From: CAUZEO01 sp963578625
GTDB lineage: Bacteria > Verrucomicrobiota > Kiritimatiellia > SLOV01
NCBI GenBank assembly: GCA_963578625.1
Contig: CAUZEO010000090.1
Location: 1 to 15,302 of the forward strand
Direction: 5' to 3'
DNA: 15,302 nt
In this document: positions 1 to 7,844 of the stretch, one piece after another
Layout of the letters: the number at the start of each line of letters is the position of its first letter
Position numbering within the stretch: the first letter of the stretch is position 1
Translations under genes and position numbers: made by a program
The notes under the pieces: generated by a model
What the model saw: the letters and a program-made list of their open reading frames with translations, nothing else
The model's database searches: none
What the model was told of the DNA's origin: nothing

Positions 1-3000
1 TCAATGTTCCGAACCAGCATGTCTCGCTTGTCTGTTTCCCCGACCTTGTGAAGTGTGATTGCAAACATCGACTTCGCATACACCGCGAGGCGGTTACGGT
101 CGCGATAGAGGTACTCCATCATCTCCCTACTGACGATATCTTCGTCCACAAGAACCATGAGGACGAAGGCGTCAAGATTGTCTGCCCGGGTTTTGCCCCG
201 TTTGTCAGCCTTGATATCCGCGATCTCGCCCTCCTGGTACTTCTTCAACCAGTTCACGCTTCGCGATAATGTGTCGGGCACGATCGCGACGCCGTTCTCC
301 CGGGCAAGTTGAAGGCCGTGTACCACATGCGCGGTGGTGTGTGGCCACGACTGTTCGCGCCACCCGCTGAACCAGCCCCAGCCGCCGTCAGACAGTTGCA
401 TGTCGTTGAGGGCCTTGAGGCCTTCTTTCACCATCCGGATCATTTCCTGTTCATCGAACACCGGGTTTCGGTCGAATCGTTCCCATTGATGCGCCCGCTC
501 GACGGCGTCCCCGATTTCCTGCGCGTTTAGATTGGTCCGCTTGTTTTTGATGGCTTCGAGGTCGATGCCCATATCCAGAAGGATCTTCTGGGTCAGCACC
601 GTGGGGAGGAAGCGGTTTAGAGTCTGCTCGGTGCATCCGTACGGATAGTCCGCGAGGTAGGGCAGGGCGTCTACCATGGCGCCCGCGAGGGTCGGGGAAA
701 AGCGCACTTCGAGGCGTGAGTCTTCGGGCCGCATTTCCTCTGGAATCGTAAGGTGTATCTGGCCCTGCGCATTATCCGGCCGCACCACGCCACTGAAGGA
801 CTCGGTTTTCAGCATGCCGTGCACATACACCGGGAATGACCGCTGCATGGCGTCGGACTCTTCATCGGTCAGGGCTTTCATGCGAACGGCGATTTTGCCT
901 TCCTTTACGACCTTGACGCGCCAATCCACCCGGGCTTCCCCGTTGGAGTCGACCGTGACATCCACCGTGGCCTCCGACAGGAGTTCCACGGTGTCGCCAT
1001 CGAGTTCGATGACCGCGCGCACCCGCTTTTCGGTATCCAGGTAATTGTGAATGTTTGCCGAGAGAACCACTTCGTCCTTTTGGACGAAAAACCGGGGCGC
1101 CTGCAACCGGAGGAGCAACTTCTTGGTCGTGACCGCTTCGGCTGTGCCTTCGCCGACTCGTGTCCCATGGCCCAACCCCCAGGCGCGAATTTTCCAGCCG
1201 GTCAGATTTTCGGGCATGTTGAAGGTGATAGTGGCAAAACCGCTTTCATCGGTTTCGAGGCCCGCGTTCCAATAGGCCGTATCGGCGAATTCCGTCCGGA
1301 CCTTCGGTTCCACCGTTTCCGGCAACGCTTGAGGGCTCTCCTCGTATTCGTCCTTGGATTCCAGCGCGGGACTCATTGCGGCCATGCGAACGTTTCCGGC
1401 AAACCCCTTCGTTCCGTTCTCTTCCCTGTACCTTCCGCCGCCGATGCCCGCTGCAAGTTCATCGATCTCACTGGCAACGGAATGACCGAAAACTCCGAGT
1501 GCGGTCATTGATTTCTCACCGCCGGGCACCTGGTTGGTTTCCCGGCGTTTTGCGTTGTCGTCCGTGCTCGGATGGTGAGATCGCCGCCACTTCCAGAAGA
1601 ATTCCTTGATCTCCGGCACATTCGTTCCGCCGGATATGTACTCTACAGATTTGTCATAAATCGTCATCACCGTGGAGCCGTGAAATGGCTTTCCCGCGTG
1701 ATCCGTGAGGCGAACCTCCACCGACGCGTTCTCACCCGGCTTGTATTCCGTTTGCGAAGGGACCACGTCGACGTTGAGCACCCGCTTTTCCGGAGGCACC
1801 ACGATCTCCTTCAACTCCGTATACACGTTGCCGCCAGTCACTGTGAATGCCTCGACGAAGAAGTTCGGCATGTCTTTCCCGGATACCTCGATCGGGACGA
1901 CCGTAGACTTCCCGTTCAAGCGCAGAACCTTGGGCTTGAGATAGATGCCGTTGGCGGGGCGAATGAAGAGAACGACGGTGCCGCGCGGCTGGTCGGTATT
2001 GATCACCAGGTTCACCGTCTCCCCGGACCGGTAGGATTGTTTGTCCGGAACGAGTTCCAGTTGACTGAACCGAAATTCCCGGCCGTCGAATCCTTCGCCG
2101 CGAATGACAAAGACATGCCCGCCTTCGATCCTGTGGCCCTGCGCATCCGTCAGCTCATAGGATACGCGGTACTGGCCGTGGGCGGAGGCGGTGATTTGCT
2201 GCCGGGCCGCGCCTTCTGCGTTGGTATCCAGGTCCCACTCCTGCACCCGGGTCTCCACTGGCATCCTCTCCTTGTCATACGTTACCTGGTAGAGGGTGAG
2301 CCGTCCTTTCCCTTCCACCGGTCTTCCGTCGAGCGCCCGCGCCGTGAACGAAGCACTGACGATATCGCCGACCCGGTAATAGCCGCGGTCGACCCACGCA
2401 TAGATCTTAAACGGTTCGCGGGCAACCAGCACTTCTCCGGTTCCCACAATCGTTCGCCGGGATGCGTCACGGACCTCGGCGGAGATGGTATACTGGTGGT
2501 CCTGATCCCCATGAATTTCCTTTGCCAGCGAGGTGTCGATGCGCAGGGCGACGGTGCCGTCTTCGCCAACCGGTACTTCCGCCTCGGCGACGATTTCCGG
2601 CGGGTCCGGCTGTACCGGCCACCATCCCGGCCACGGGCGCCTGCATCCCCATCCATACCATCCCGGCCACCACTCGTAGTCATACCCGAACCACCAGTAG
2701 CCAGGCCCGTAAAACCAGTCCCACGGCGCCGGCGGATACCACTGTGCGGAGTGGGCCGTCCGCGTGACCTTGTATTTCACCGTGGCCTCGGTCACCGGCG
2801 CACCGAAGTAATAGTTGGCCCGAATCGTCGCGGCGATGGTTTCGCCCAGCATGACCGGTTCGGTTGGATTGTCCACCACGACTTCGAATTCGGGCTTCTT
2901 ATACTCCTCGATCCGGAAAGTCGAAGAACCGTAGCCCACAACTTCGAGCGAATAAATGCCCAGCGGGGCGTCGTCGGGGATTTCGTAGGTGCCCTCGATA

Positions 3001-5174
3001 CCGCCGAAGGCATCCGACTGCACCGCCGCTTCGTGAACGATGTCCCTCTTCGGATTTCGAATATGCACATTGAAACTGTCATTCGCGTAGTTGGAGGTGC
3101 TGTTCTCGTCGTACTTTGCGTTCCGAATCCAGAACTTGAACTGTACCGATTGGTTGGGTCGGTATACCGGACGATCGGTGATGCCGTAGGCTTTCGTCTG
3201 ATTGTATTCGTGATCGTAGTAATCCTGCATCCAGACCGACGAAAAGCCGAGATGTGAGAACCTGCCCTCCGGCGTGGTTGCCGTCACGATCCAGCTCGCG
3301 TTGCGGTTTTTGTCAGGAATCAGATCATCACGGTCCGGAATTACCTGTCCGAGTTCGTCCGTATATTCCGCGAAAGTGGATGTACGAACCACGTAGCGGG
3401 GATTCCCTTTCGTCGTCTTGATCGACTCCTGCCAGTATCCGTAGAATTCGACATTCGCTTTTTCAACCGGAACTCCGGTCCGCGCGTCCGCAACGAAATA
3501 GTAGGCGGGTCCATCGGCGGGGTGATTCTTGATATTTGTCGCGAGCGGCTTCTTGACGATGATCGTGTCGTTTACCCAGAGTACGATCTTGCAGGTATTT
3601 CCGTCGTCCATGCTGGCGGTTACGAGGTAGGCGCCGGCTTCCTGCAGCGGGGTCGTGACGGTGATGCGCCGGTCGTAGTGGCGCGGCGCTGGATCCAGCT
3701 TCAAGCTCCAGGATGCCACTTCCGACCCGACATACTTTGCGCTCTTGTTGTGCACCAGGCGGTACCCGAGATTTCCGATTTGAAGCCGGTTCCAGTCCAC
3801 CTGGTTTCCCGGGTTTTTTCGAAGATAGGTTTTGACGTCGTCGAGCAACGCTTTGACGTCAATGCGGTGGGCGGTGAAACGGGCCTTACTTCCGTTTCGG
3901 TATTTGTAGTCCACGGTGGCGCCTGTCCCGGCGGGTTGCGTCATAACGGGCTCGAATTGCCCCCACGGGCTGCGAATCTGGCTGACTTTTTCGCGCTTCC
4001 AGCCTTTGTTCCCGGGTCCGTGAAACTCGATGCTCCGGTCCCAATAGGTGGCTGATTCGGGATACTGCCTGCGGTTGCTGAAAATCTCAGCGAGTTTGTT
4101 CAGCGCGGATTCGCGGTAGCCGCTCTGTGGATCGTCCGCAAACGCCTGGTAAATCCGCATGAAGTCGAATTCTTCGGGCAGAAAGAACCGTTTTATTCCG
4201 GTCGCCAGCTTGGCGATCGTTTCGTCGCGATCCAGTGTGTGCAGTTGGTAGGTGCCACTCGAATCTTTTCCCGAGTCGGCCTGCTGTGCCCGGGAGCCAT
4301 AAAAGAACCAGCCGTGCTCCGCCATCGTCTGCACACCGAACTGCTGGTGAAGAAACTCGGCAAATACCCAGTCCGCATTTCTCGCAAATCCCTCGTTCAG
4401 CGTTTTTGCGCGTTCCAGAAGCCAGCGCCATCGTTCGCCGTCGGATTGCGCGGATGCGAACGAGTCGGGCACTCGGGGAAAGACGGGATCCCCATTTTCA
4501 TCAACGGGTGCGCCGGGCGTTCCGCCGCTGTGGTGCCACCCGTAGTAGTATCCGTTCTCGAAGTCGGGAAGTTTGCTCGTGTCGCTGAGCGCATTGAGTT
4601 TCCATGCGCCGTATTGCCCCCGGCCGGTGAGCACCTGCGATGCGAATGTCAGGTAGAAGGATGCGGCCTGGCCAGGGCTAGCCTGCTGTTCGACCAGGGC
4701 CGTCGCCTGTTCCATCAGTTGCAGCGCTCGGATTCGGTCCCTTTCGAAGCTGTTTGCATACTCGCCGCCGCCCCGGTGATGTCCGCGCTTGTACTCGCCG
4801 GCCACAATATTGCCATGATGATTGGCCCCCCGGTAGCTGTCTGCGACCGCCTGCAGCAGGCGAAACTTTCCAGGGTGTGCGGCGGCAAATTTCTCGCGCA
4901 GCACGTCGGCCTCTCTGTCCAGGTTGAGTTGGACCAGGCACTGCACCATGATATTAAAGTCGTTAACTACCGAGTCGGTGTGAACTTCGGGTTCGAAAAC
5001 GAATTTCTGGAACAGGTCGTAGGCATCTTGATAATTGCCCTCGTTGTTCTCCTTGTGAGCGCGATCCCGGAGATCTTGATAGGGACGTTCCGCGGACGTA
5101 GCGGAGAAGGTTTGGGCGGTGAGGACGTGCAGCGTGCAGAGCCCCAGCAGGCAGGCGATGAAAAAGCGTTTCAT
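1..5174 (-). CDS. Secreted bacterial alpha-2-macroglobulin with intact thioester (C-terminus outside window)
   Basis: An open frame of 1724 complete codons starts at ATG 5174 and runs off the left edge. Bacterial alpha-2-macroglobulins trap proteases in or outside the periplasm and may protect the envelope. The N-terminus MKRFFIACLLGLCTLHVLTA looks like a Sec signal peptide, with cleavage likely after LTA; I see no good lipobox. Residues about 25-450 look helical and TPR-like. A macroglobulin domain follows near 530, then an MG2-type domain near 660 (AYGITDRPVYRPNQSVQF) and an MG3-type domain from about 756 (EYKKPEFEVVV) that carries an aromatic-rich insert at 812-852. Residues about 1200-1290 are a variable, bait-like stretch. 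The A2M domain starts near 1293 (FADTAYWNAGLETDESG). The thioester motif YGCTEQ has Cys1514 and Gln1517 and is followed by a toroid-type helical domain (LSDGGWGWFSGW). Family members are usually about 1900-2000 residues, so the last domain is missing. A GGAAAG/AGAAG ribosome site precedes the start. No penicillin-binding protein 1C gene, a frequent partner, is visible in the window. Confidence 0.93.
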   Translation of the reverse strand, partial: MKRFFIACLLGLCTLHVLTAQTFSATSAERPYQDLRDRAHKENNEGNYQDAYDLFQKFVFEPEVHTDSVVNDFNIMVQCLVQLNLDREADVLREKFAAAHPGKFRLLQAVADSYRGANHHGNIVAGEYKRGHHRGGGEYANSFERDRIRALQLMEQATALVEQQASPGQAASFYLTFASQVLTGRGQYGAWKLNALSDTSKLPDFENGYYYGWHHSGGTPGAPVDENGDPVFPRVPDSFASAQSDGERWRWLLERAKTLNEGFARNADWVFAEFLHQQFGVQTMAEHGWFFYGSRAQQADSGKDSSGTYQLHTLDRDETIAKLATGIKRFFLPEEFDFMRIYQAFADDPQSGYRESALNKLAEIFSNRRQYPESATYWDRSIEFHGPGNKGWKREKVSQIRSPWGQFEPVMTQPAGTGATVDYKYRNGSKARFTAHRIDVKALLDDVKTYLRKNPGNQVDWNRLQIGNLGYRLVHNKSAKYVGSEVASWSLKLDPAPRHYDRRITVTTPLQEAGAYLVTASMDDGNTCKIVLWVNDTIIVKKPLATNIKNHPADGPAYYFVADARTGVPVEKANVEFYGYWQESIKTTKGNPRYVVRTSTFAEYTDELGQVIPDRDDLIPDKNRNASWIVTATTPEGRFSHLGFSSVWMQDYYDHEYNQTKAYGITDRPVYRPNQSVQFKFWIRNAKYDENSTSNYANDSFNVHIRNPKRDIVHEAAVQSDAFGGIEGTYEIPDDAPLGIYSLEVVGYGSSTFRIEEYKKPEFEVVVDNPTEPVMLGETIAATIRANYYFGAPVTEATVKYKVTRTAHSAQWYPPAPWDWFYGPGYWWFGYDYEWWPGWYGWGCRRPWPGWWPVQPDPPEIVAEAEVPVGEDGTVALRIDTSLAKEIHGDQDHQYTISAEVRDASRRTIVGTGEVLVAREPFKIYAWVDRGYYRVGDIVSASFTARALDGRPVEGKGRLTLYQVTYDKERMPVETRVQEWDLDTNAEGAARQQITASAHGQYRVSYELTDAQGHRIEGGHVFVIRGEGFDGREFRFSQLELVPDKQSYRSGETVNLVINTDQPRGTVVLFIRPANGIYLKPKVLRLNGKSTVVPIEVSGKDMPNFFVEAFTVTGGNVYTELKEIVVPPEKRVLNVDVVPSQTEYKPGENASVEVRLTDHAGKPFHGSTVMTIYDKSVEYISGGTNVPEIKEFFWKWRRSHHPSTDDNAKRRETNQVPGGEKSMTALGVFGHSVASEIDELAAGIGGGRYREENGTKGFAGNVRMAAMSPALESKDEYEESPQALPETVEPKVRTEFADTAYWNAGLETDESGFATITFNMPENLTGWKIRAWGLGHGTRVGEGTAEAVTTKKLLLRLQAPRFFVQKDEVVLSANIHNYLDTEKRVRAVIELDGDTVELLSEATVDVTVDSNGEARVDWRVKVVKEGKIAVRMKALTDEESDAMQRSFPVYVHGMLKTESFSGVVRPDNAQGQIHLTIPEEMRPEDSRLEVRFSPTLAGAMVDALPYLADYPYGCTEQTLNRFLPTVLTQKILLDMGIDLEAIKNKRTNLNAQEIGDAVERAHQWERFDRNPVFDEQEMIRMVKEGLKALNDMQLSDGGWGWFSGWREQSWPHTTAHVVHGLQLARENGVAIVPDTLSRSVNWLKKYQEGEIADIKADKRGKTRADNLDAFVLMVLVDEDIVSREMMEYLYRDRNRLAVYAKSMFAITLHKVGETDKRDMLVRNI
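2619..2744 (-). other. Trp/Tyr/Pro/Gly-rich insert in the macroglobulin (residues 811-852)
   Basis: Inside the MG3-type domain, right after the strand VKYKVTR, residues 812-852 hold 12 Trp, 6 Tyr and 2 Phe in 41 positions, mixed with Pro and Gly and a single Cys844. Related short units recur (WWPGW, PWPGWWP). It sits between two normal-looking beta-sandwich pieces, so it is probably a long loop that projects from the domain. From memory, aromatic-rich insertions at this place occur in other bacterial alpha-2-macroglobulins, but I could not check this. Its role is unknown; surface or carbohydrate contact is only a guess. Confidence 0.85.
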
Positions 5175-5321
5175 AATTTCTTCTTTCCAACGAGATTATC
5201 GATGTGATTGCAATTCAAGAGTGAGACGCTTCTGATTGGCTCGTCGTTTGTAAAAATTATGTAAAAGCCGTGTCCGTAGTTATTTTCTAGCAAAATTCCG
5301 CGTTCTTGAACCAGGACTCCT
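5175..5321. promoter_or_regulatory. Divergent intergenic region between macroglobulin and oxidoreductase genes
   Basis: This 147-bp gap separates two divergently transcribed genes, so it must hold the promoters for both. It is clearly AT-richer than its flanks. On the minus strand, TTTTACATAATT around 5255-5266 contains a plausible -10 (CATAAT). On the plus strand, TAGTTATTTTC around 5276-5286 could serve as a -10. I cannot identify convincing -35 boxes or operators on either strand. The plus-strand gene has a good ribosome site, AGGA at 5313-5316, five bases before its ATG. Confidence 0.5.
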
Positions 5322-6371
5322 ATGTCTTACGATCATGTAATCATTGGCTCCGGCCTCGCGGGCAGCCTGCTTGCCCGCGAATTGATACATCACGGAAAGG
5401 ACGTGCTGGTGGTCCACGATCCCGGCAATCCCGGCGCGTCACGAATTGCCGCGGGATTACTCAATCCCATCACCGGTCGACGTTATGCCCCCGCATGGCA
5501 ACTCTCACGGTTCCTTCCTTCTGCCCGTCAATCATACCGCATCTTGGAGCGCGAGTTTAGTACGGCATTCTTTCAGGATGAGCCTATTTTCCGTTTCTTT
5601 GAGGATGAACCGGACCGGGCAGGGTGGCAACAGCGGATGCATGACCCCGCCGTTCAACCTTATCGGCAGGAGACGGCGGAGAATGTAGGGGATCGATTTC
5701 CCGTTCACGGTTCGTTTGGCGCGGTCATGATTACCGGCGGAGGGTTTCTGAGACCGAGCTTGCTGCTGGATCGGCTCCATGCGCTGATTCGCGAACGGGC
5801 TACGCTGGTCGAAGGGCGGTGTGAGCGGGGCGTACTACACGTTACCGGGAGGGTTCCGCGCCCTGTCTCCAATCTTTCTCCGTCGATCTCGTATTGCGAA
5901 GGGTACGCGGTGCTGGACAACCCGGTCTTCGCATCGCTTCCCTTCGAGTTCTCCCAAGGCGATATACTTTCGATTCGGGCACTTGGGTTTCCGAACGCAT
6001 GTGCCGTTTGCCGGGGAATCTACCTGGTGCCGGTAGGAGAAGGGATTTTCCTGGCAGGCGCTTCGTACGACTGGTCGTCGCGCGATCCGTCGCCGACCAG
6101 TGCCGGGCGCACCTGGATCGAATCGCGACTGCGGCGATTCTTGAAAGTCCCCTTCGAAGTGATAGACCATGCTGCCGGGGTCCGACTTACCACACGCCGC
6201 AGGCATCCGGTCGTTGGACGCCACCCCGATCATCCCGCCACCTCGATTCTCAATGGACTTGGATCAAAAGGAGTCTTGTACGCGCCCGATTGCGCCCGGC
6301 AATTGGCGGAATTGCTCGCGCACGGCAAACCCGTGGATGAGGCACTGGATCCGAAGACGCACGGAATTTGA
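5322..6371 (+). CDS. FAD-dependent oxidoreductase (DAO family)
   Basis: A 349-residue protein with an N-terminal Rossmann dinucleotide motif GSGLAG (residues 9-14) after a hydrophobic strand (DHVIIGSG). It has a basic, glycine-rich segment RIAAGLLNPITGRRY near residue 40-55. The C-terminal part GVRLTTRRRHPVVGRH, then NGLGSKGVLYAPDCARQLAELL, resembles the FAD-closing region of the D-amino-acid-oxidase/glycine-oxidase superfamily. The family oxidises amines or amino acids with FAD. The substrate is unknown here, and I see neither a thiamine operon (as for ThiO) nor an MnmC methyltransferase domain. The protein lacks a signal peptide and membrane segments, so it is probably cytoplasmic. The start is set by the AGGA ribosome site five bases upstream. 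It is the only plus-strand gene in the window. It is divergent from the macroglobulin gene and convergent with the kinase gene, so it is probably monocistronic. Confidence 0.85.
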   Translation: MSYDHVIIGSGLAGSLLARELIHHGKDVLVVHDPGNPGASRIAAGLLNPITGRRYAPAWQLSRFLPSARQSYRILEREFSTAFFQDEPIFRFFEDEPDRAGWQQRMHDPAVQPYRQETAENVGDRFPVHGSFGAVMITGGGFLRPSLLLDRLHALIRERATLVEGRCERGVLHVTGRVPRPVSNLSPSISYCEGYAVLDNPVFASLPFEFSQGDILSIRALGFPNACAVCRGIYLVPVGEGIFLAGASYDWSSRDPSPTSAGRTWIESRLRRFLKVPFEVIDHAAGVRLTTRRRHPVVGRHPDHPATSILNGLGSKGVLYAPDCARQLAELLAHGKPVDEALDPKTHGI

Positions 6372-6386
6372 ATTTGGGGATTCCGT
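6361..6386. terminator. Hairpin over the stop codon of the oxidoreductase gene
   Basis: ACGGAAT (6361-6367) and ATTCCGT (6380-6386) form a perfect 7-bp inverted repeat with a 12-base loop. The repeat straddles the TGA stop at 6369-6371, between two convergent genes. There is no clear T-run after it, so a role as an intrinsic terminator is only possible. Confidence 0.35.
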
Positions 6387-6448
6387 AATTTGGCCGCGGT
6401 GGAAGTTGTGATGTTCCAGTACAAATTCGAAATCCAAAATTCAAAATC
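6364..6448. repeat. AT-rich imperfect inverted repeat in the convergent spacer
   Basis: The stretch GAATTTGAATTTGGGGATT (6364-6382) is an imperfect reverse complement of AATCCAAAATTCAAAATC (6431-6448). The words between them (AAATTCGAAATCC) are also partly palindromic. The element fills most of the 93-bp gap between the convergent oxidoreductase and kinase genes and is much AT-richer than its surroundings. It resembles in style the repeat at 12752-12862. Confidence 0.5.
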
Positions 6449-6464
6449 GGACTTTTCGCTCGCT

Positions 6465-7454
6465 TCACCCCAACGCTGCGATCGCCTCGCGGGTTGCCGC
6501 GAACGATTCGAATCGGTCGGCAGGTTGCTGGGCGGTCATTCGGTCGATGAATTCCAGGGTCCGTTCGGAGATGTCCTGGGGCACGTAGGACCGGCGGCCC
6601 AACCGGAGAGACGAAACGTGCTTATTCGCCATCTTGGTGATAGACCCGCCTTTCATGATTGCCGCGCCGGTCATCATAAACGTGGCCAGATGTCCCAGGC
6701 TGTAAGTCGTGCTACGCTCATCTTCCCCGCACCCAACCAGTCTTTCGGGAGGAAGGTACTCCGGCGTGCCGAACACTTCCTTCATGTCCACCACGGGAGC
6801 ATCCGCCTCGTCACTCGGCATCGCCAGGCCGAAGTCGAGCAGGATGGCATTTTTATCTGACGGTAGAATGATGTTTGCGGCGTTCACATCACGGTAGAGA
6901 TATCCGTTCGCAGCGATGTGTTCGACCGCGGAGAGCACTTGGTCGAGGATGAGAAGCGCGTGGTTTTCCTGCAGCCTGCCTCGCTGCTCCACCAGGCGGA
7001 GTAGTTTTTCGCCGGTTACGAAATTCATTGCGTAGAAATAGAGGTCGTTGTCGTACCCGCTTTCGATGAAGTGGACGAGATGCGGGTGGTCCGGCACCTG
7101 GCTGTGAATCTCAGCCTCGTTAAGAAAATCCCGAACCACTTTTTCGTCATCCCGAAATTCGTTCTTTAGAATCTTTACGGCGCAGCACTCGTTTCCCCGT
7201 TCACGGTGATACGCCTTATACACGCTGGCCATCCCTCCGGCGCCGGCAGGCTCAAACAACATAAAATCCGAGACCAGAAGTGGAACGAACAGAGATTTCC
7301 CGCAGGCGGGGCAGGGGACAAACTCCAGGGGGGGGAGTCCCGAGGGCGCAATAGACTTGCGGCATTCCCCGCAAATCACGGCATCCAGGTCGAAGAAAGT
7401 GTCCCGGAAGCTCTTTGCACCCATTAAGTTCCGTATTAGCTTCTTTACCGGCAT
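6465..7454 (-). CDS. Zinc-ribbon serine/threonine protein kinase, atypical catalytic loop
   Basis: A 329-residue soluble protein. Residues 28-51 carry CGEC...CPAC, a four-cysteine zinc ribbon. A Hanks-type kinase fold follows: glycine loop GAGGMASV (71-78), ATP-anchoring lysine AVK at Lys94, a likely helix-C glutamate in NEAEIH (112-117), catalytic loop YRDVNAAN (187-194) with Asp189, metal-binding DFG at Asp207, and PPE in place of APE before the substrate lobe. Two usual residues differ. The lysine two positions after the catalytic Asp (HRDLK) is Asn191, and the Asp of the D-x-YSLG motif is Thr (STTYSLG). ATP binding looks intact, but activity may be reduced or specialised. There is no transmembrane segment and no extracellular sensor domain, so it is cytoplasmic. 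The start ATG lacks a strong ribosome site. Two damaged reading frames lie upstream in the same direction, the nearest ending 60 bases before the kinase start, which suggests a former operon. The target is unknown. Confidence 0.88.
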   Translation of the reverse strand: MPVKKLIRNLMGAKSFRDTFFDLDAVICGECRKSIAPSGLPPLEFVPCPACGKSLFVPLLVSDFMLFEPAGAGGMASVYKAYHRERGNECCAVKILKNEFRDDEKVVRDFLNEAEIHSQVPDHPHLVHFIESGYDNDLYFYAMNFVTGEKLLRLVEQRGRLQENHALLILDQVLSAVEHIAANGYLYRDVNAANIILPSDKNAILLDFGLAMPSDEADAPVVDMKEVFGTPEYLPPERLVGCGEDERSTTYSLGHLATFMMTGAAIMKGGSITKMANKHVSSLRLGRRSYVPQDISERTLEFIDRMTAQQPADRFESFAATREAIAALG

Positions 7455-7514
7455 GAGCGCGTAGGGGCGAACTGATTCGAAGCACGGCCTCTTTTCAACT
7501 ATGATACAACAAAT

Positions 7515-7834
7515 TCAGCAGTCTGTGTACCGATTATGAAAACGATCAGCAAGAAAACTGTTTTTGAGAATGAGGACGGGGACCGGCTTGCGGCGCGACT
7601 GGATTTTCTCCACATTCGTTCTGGCGGATTCGTCAAATTCTTCCAGCATCTTGAAAAGCGTTTTCGTATCCCCGTTTTGCGAACACGCGTGGTGGAAATT
7701 TCTGAGGGAGCGTAGACGCCTCTGGTCCCACCACTTGTTGGGCGGGGGGGGGCAGTTGGTCGGGCGGCGGGTTTGGAAAATCGGTATTGGTCGTCCTCGA
7801 ACCGCGGCGCCAGACGGGGAGGTGGTTTCGACAT
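7515..7834 (-). pseudogene. Broken frame for a proline-rich protein of about 105 residues
   Basis: From ATG 7834 the frame reads MSKPPPRLAPRFEDDQYRF, then loses sense. Removing one base from the TTT at 7772-7774 and one from the G run at 7744-7752 restores a continuous frame. It goes through NPPPDQLPPPPNKWWDQRR and a charged helical tail (TLFKMLEEFDESARTNVEKI), ending at TGA 7517-7515. The span of 320 bases minus two gives exactly 106 codons. This supports a real coding origin and two single-base lesions. The start lies 10 bases after the stop of the upstream broken frame, an operon-like spacing. I do not recognise the family. A long single frame that runs through here (7499-7993) crosses the two readings and is not protein-like. 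Sequencing error in the homopolymers, or slippage-controlled expression, are alternatives to decay. Confidence 0.6.
7744..7752. repeat. Nine-G homopolymer tract inside a broken frame
   Basis: Nine consecutive G on the plus strand (nine C on the coding minus strand) fall in the Pro-Pro-Pro-Pro part of the proline-rich reading frame. With eight C the downstream sense frame is joined to the upstream one; with nine it is broken. Such tracts are prone to slippage in cells and to errors in sequencing. Confidence 0.9.
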
Positions 7835-7844
7835 ACGGCTGAAA

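Noticed and set aside
1572..3257. Plus-strand open frame of 561 codons
   Set aside because: It lies wholly antisense to the macroglobulin gene, has an Arg/Pro/Val-rich composition typical of shadow frames in GC-rich DNA and shows no motif. The minus strand carries recognisable MG and A2M domains throughout.
4239..5207. Plus-strand open frame of 322 codons
   Set aside because: It is antisense to the N-terminal region of the macroglobulin gene, including its signal peptide. No domain or ribosome site supports it.
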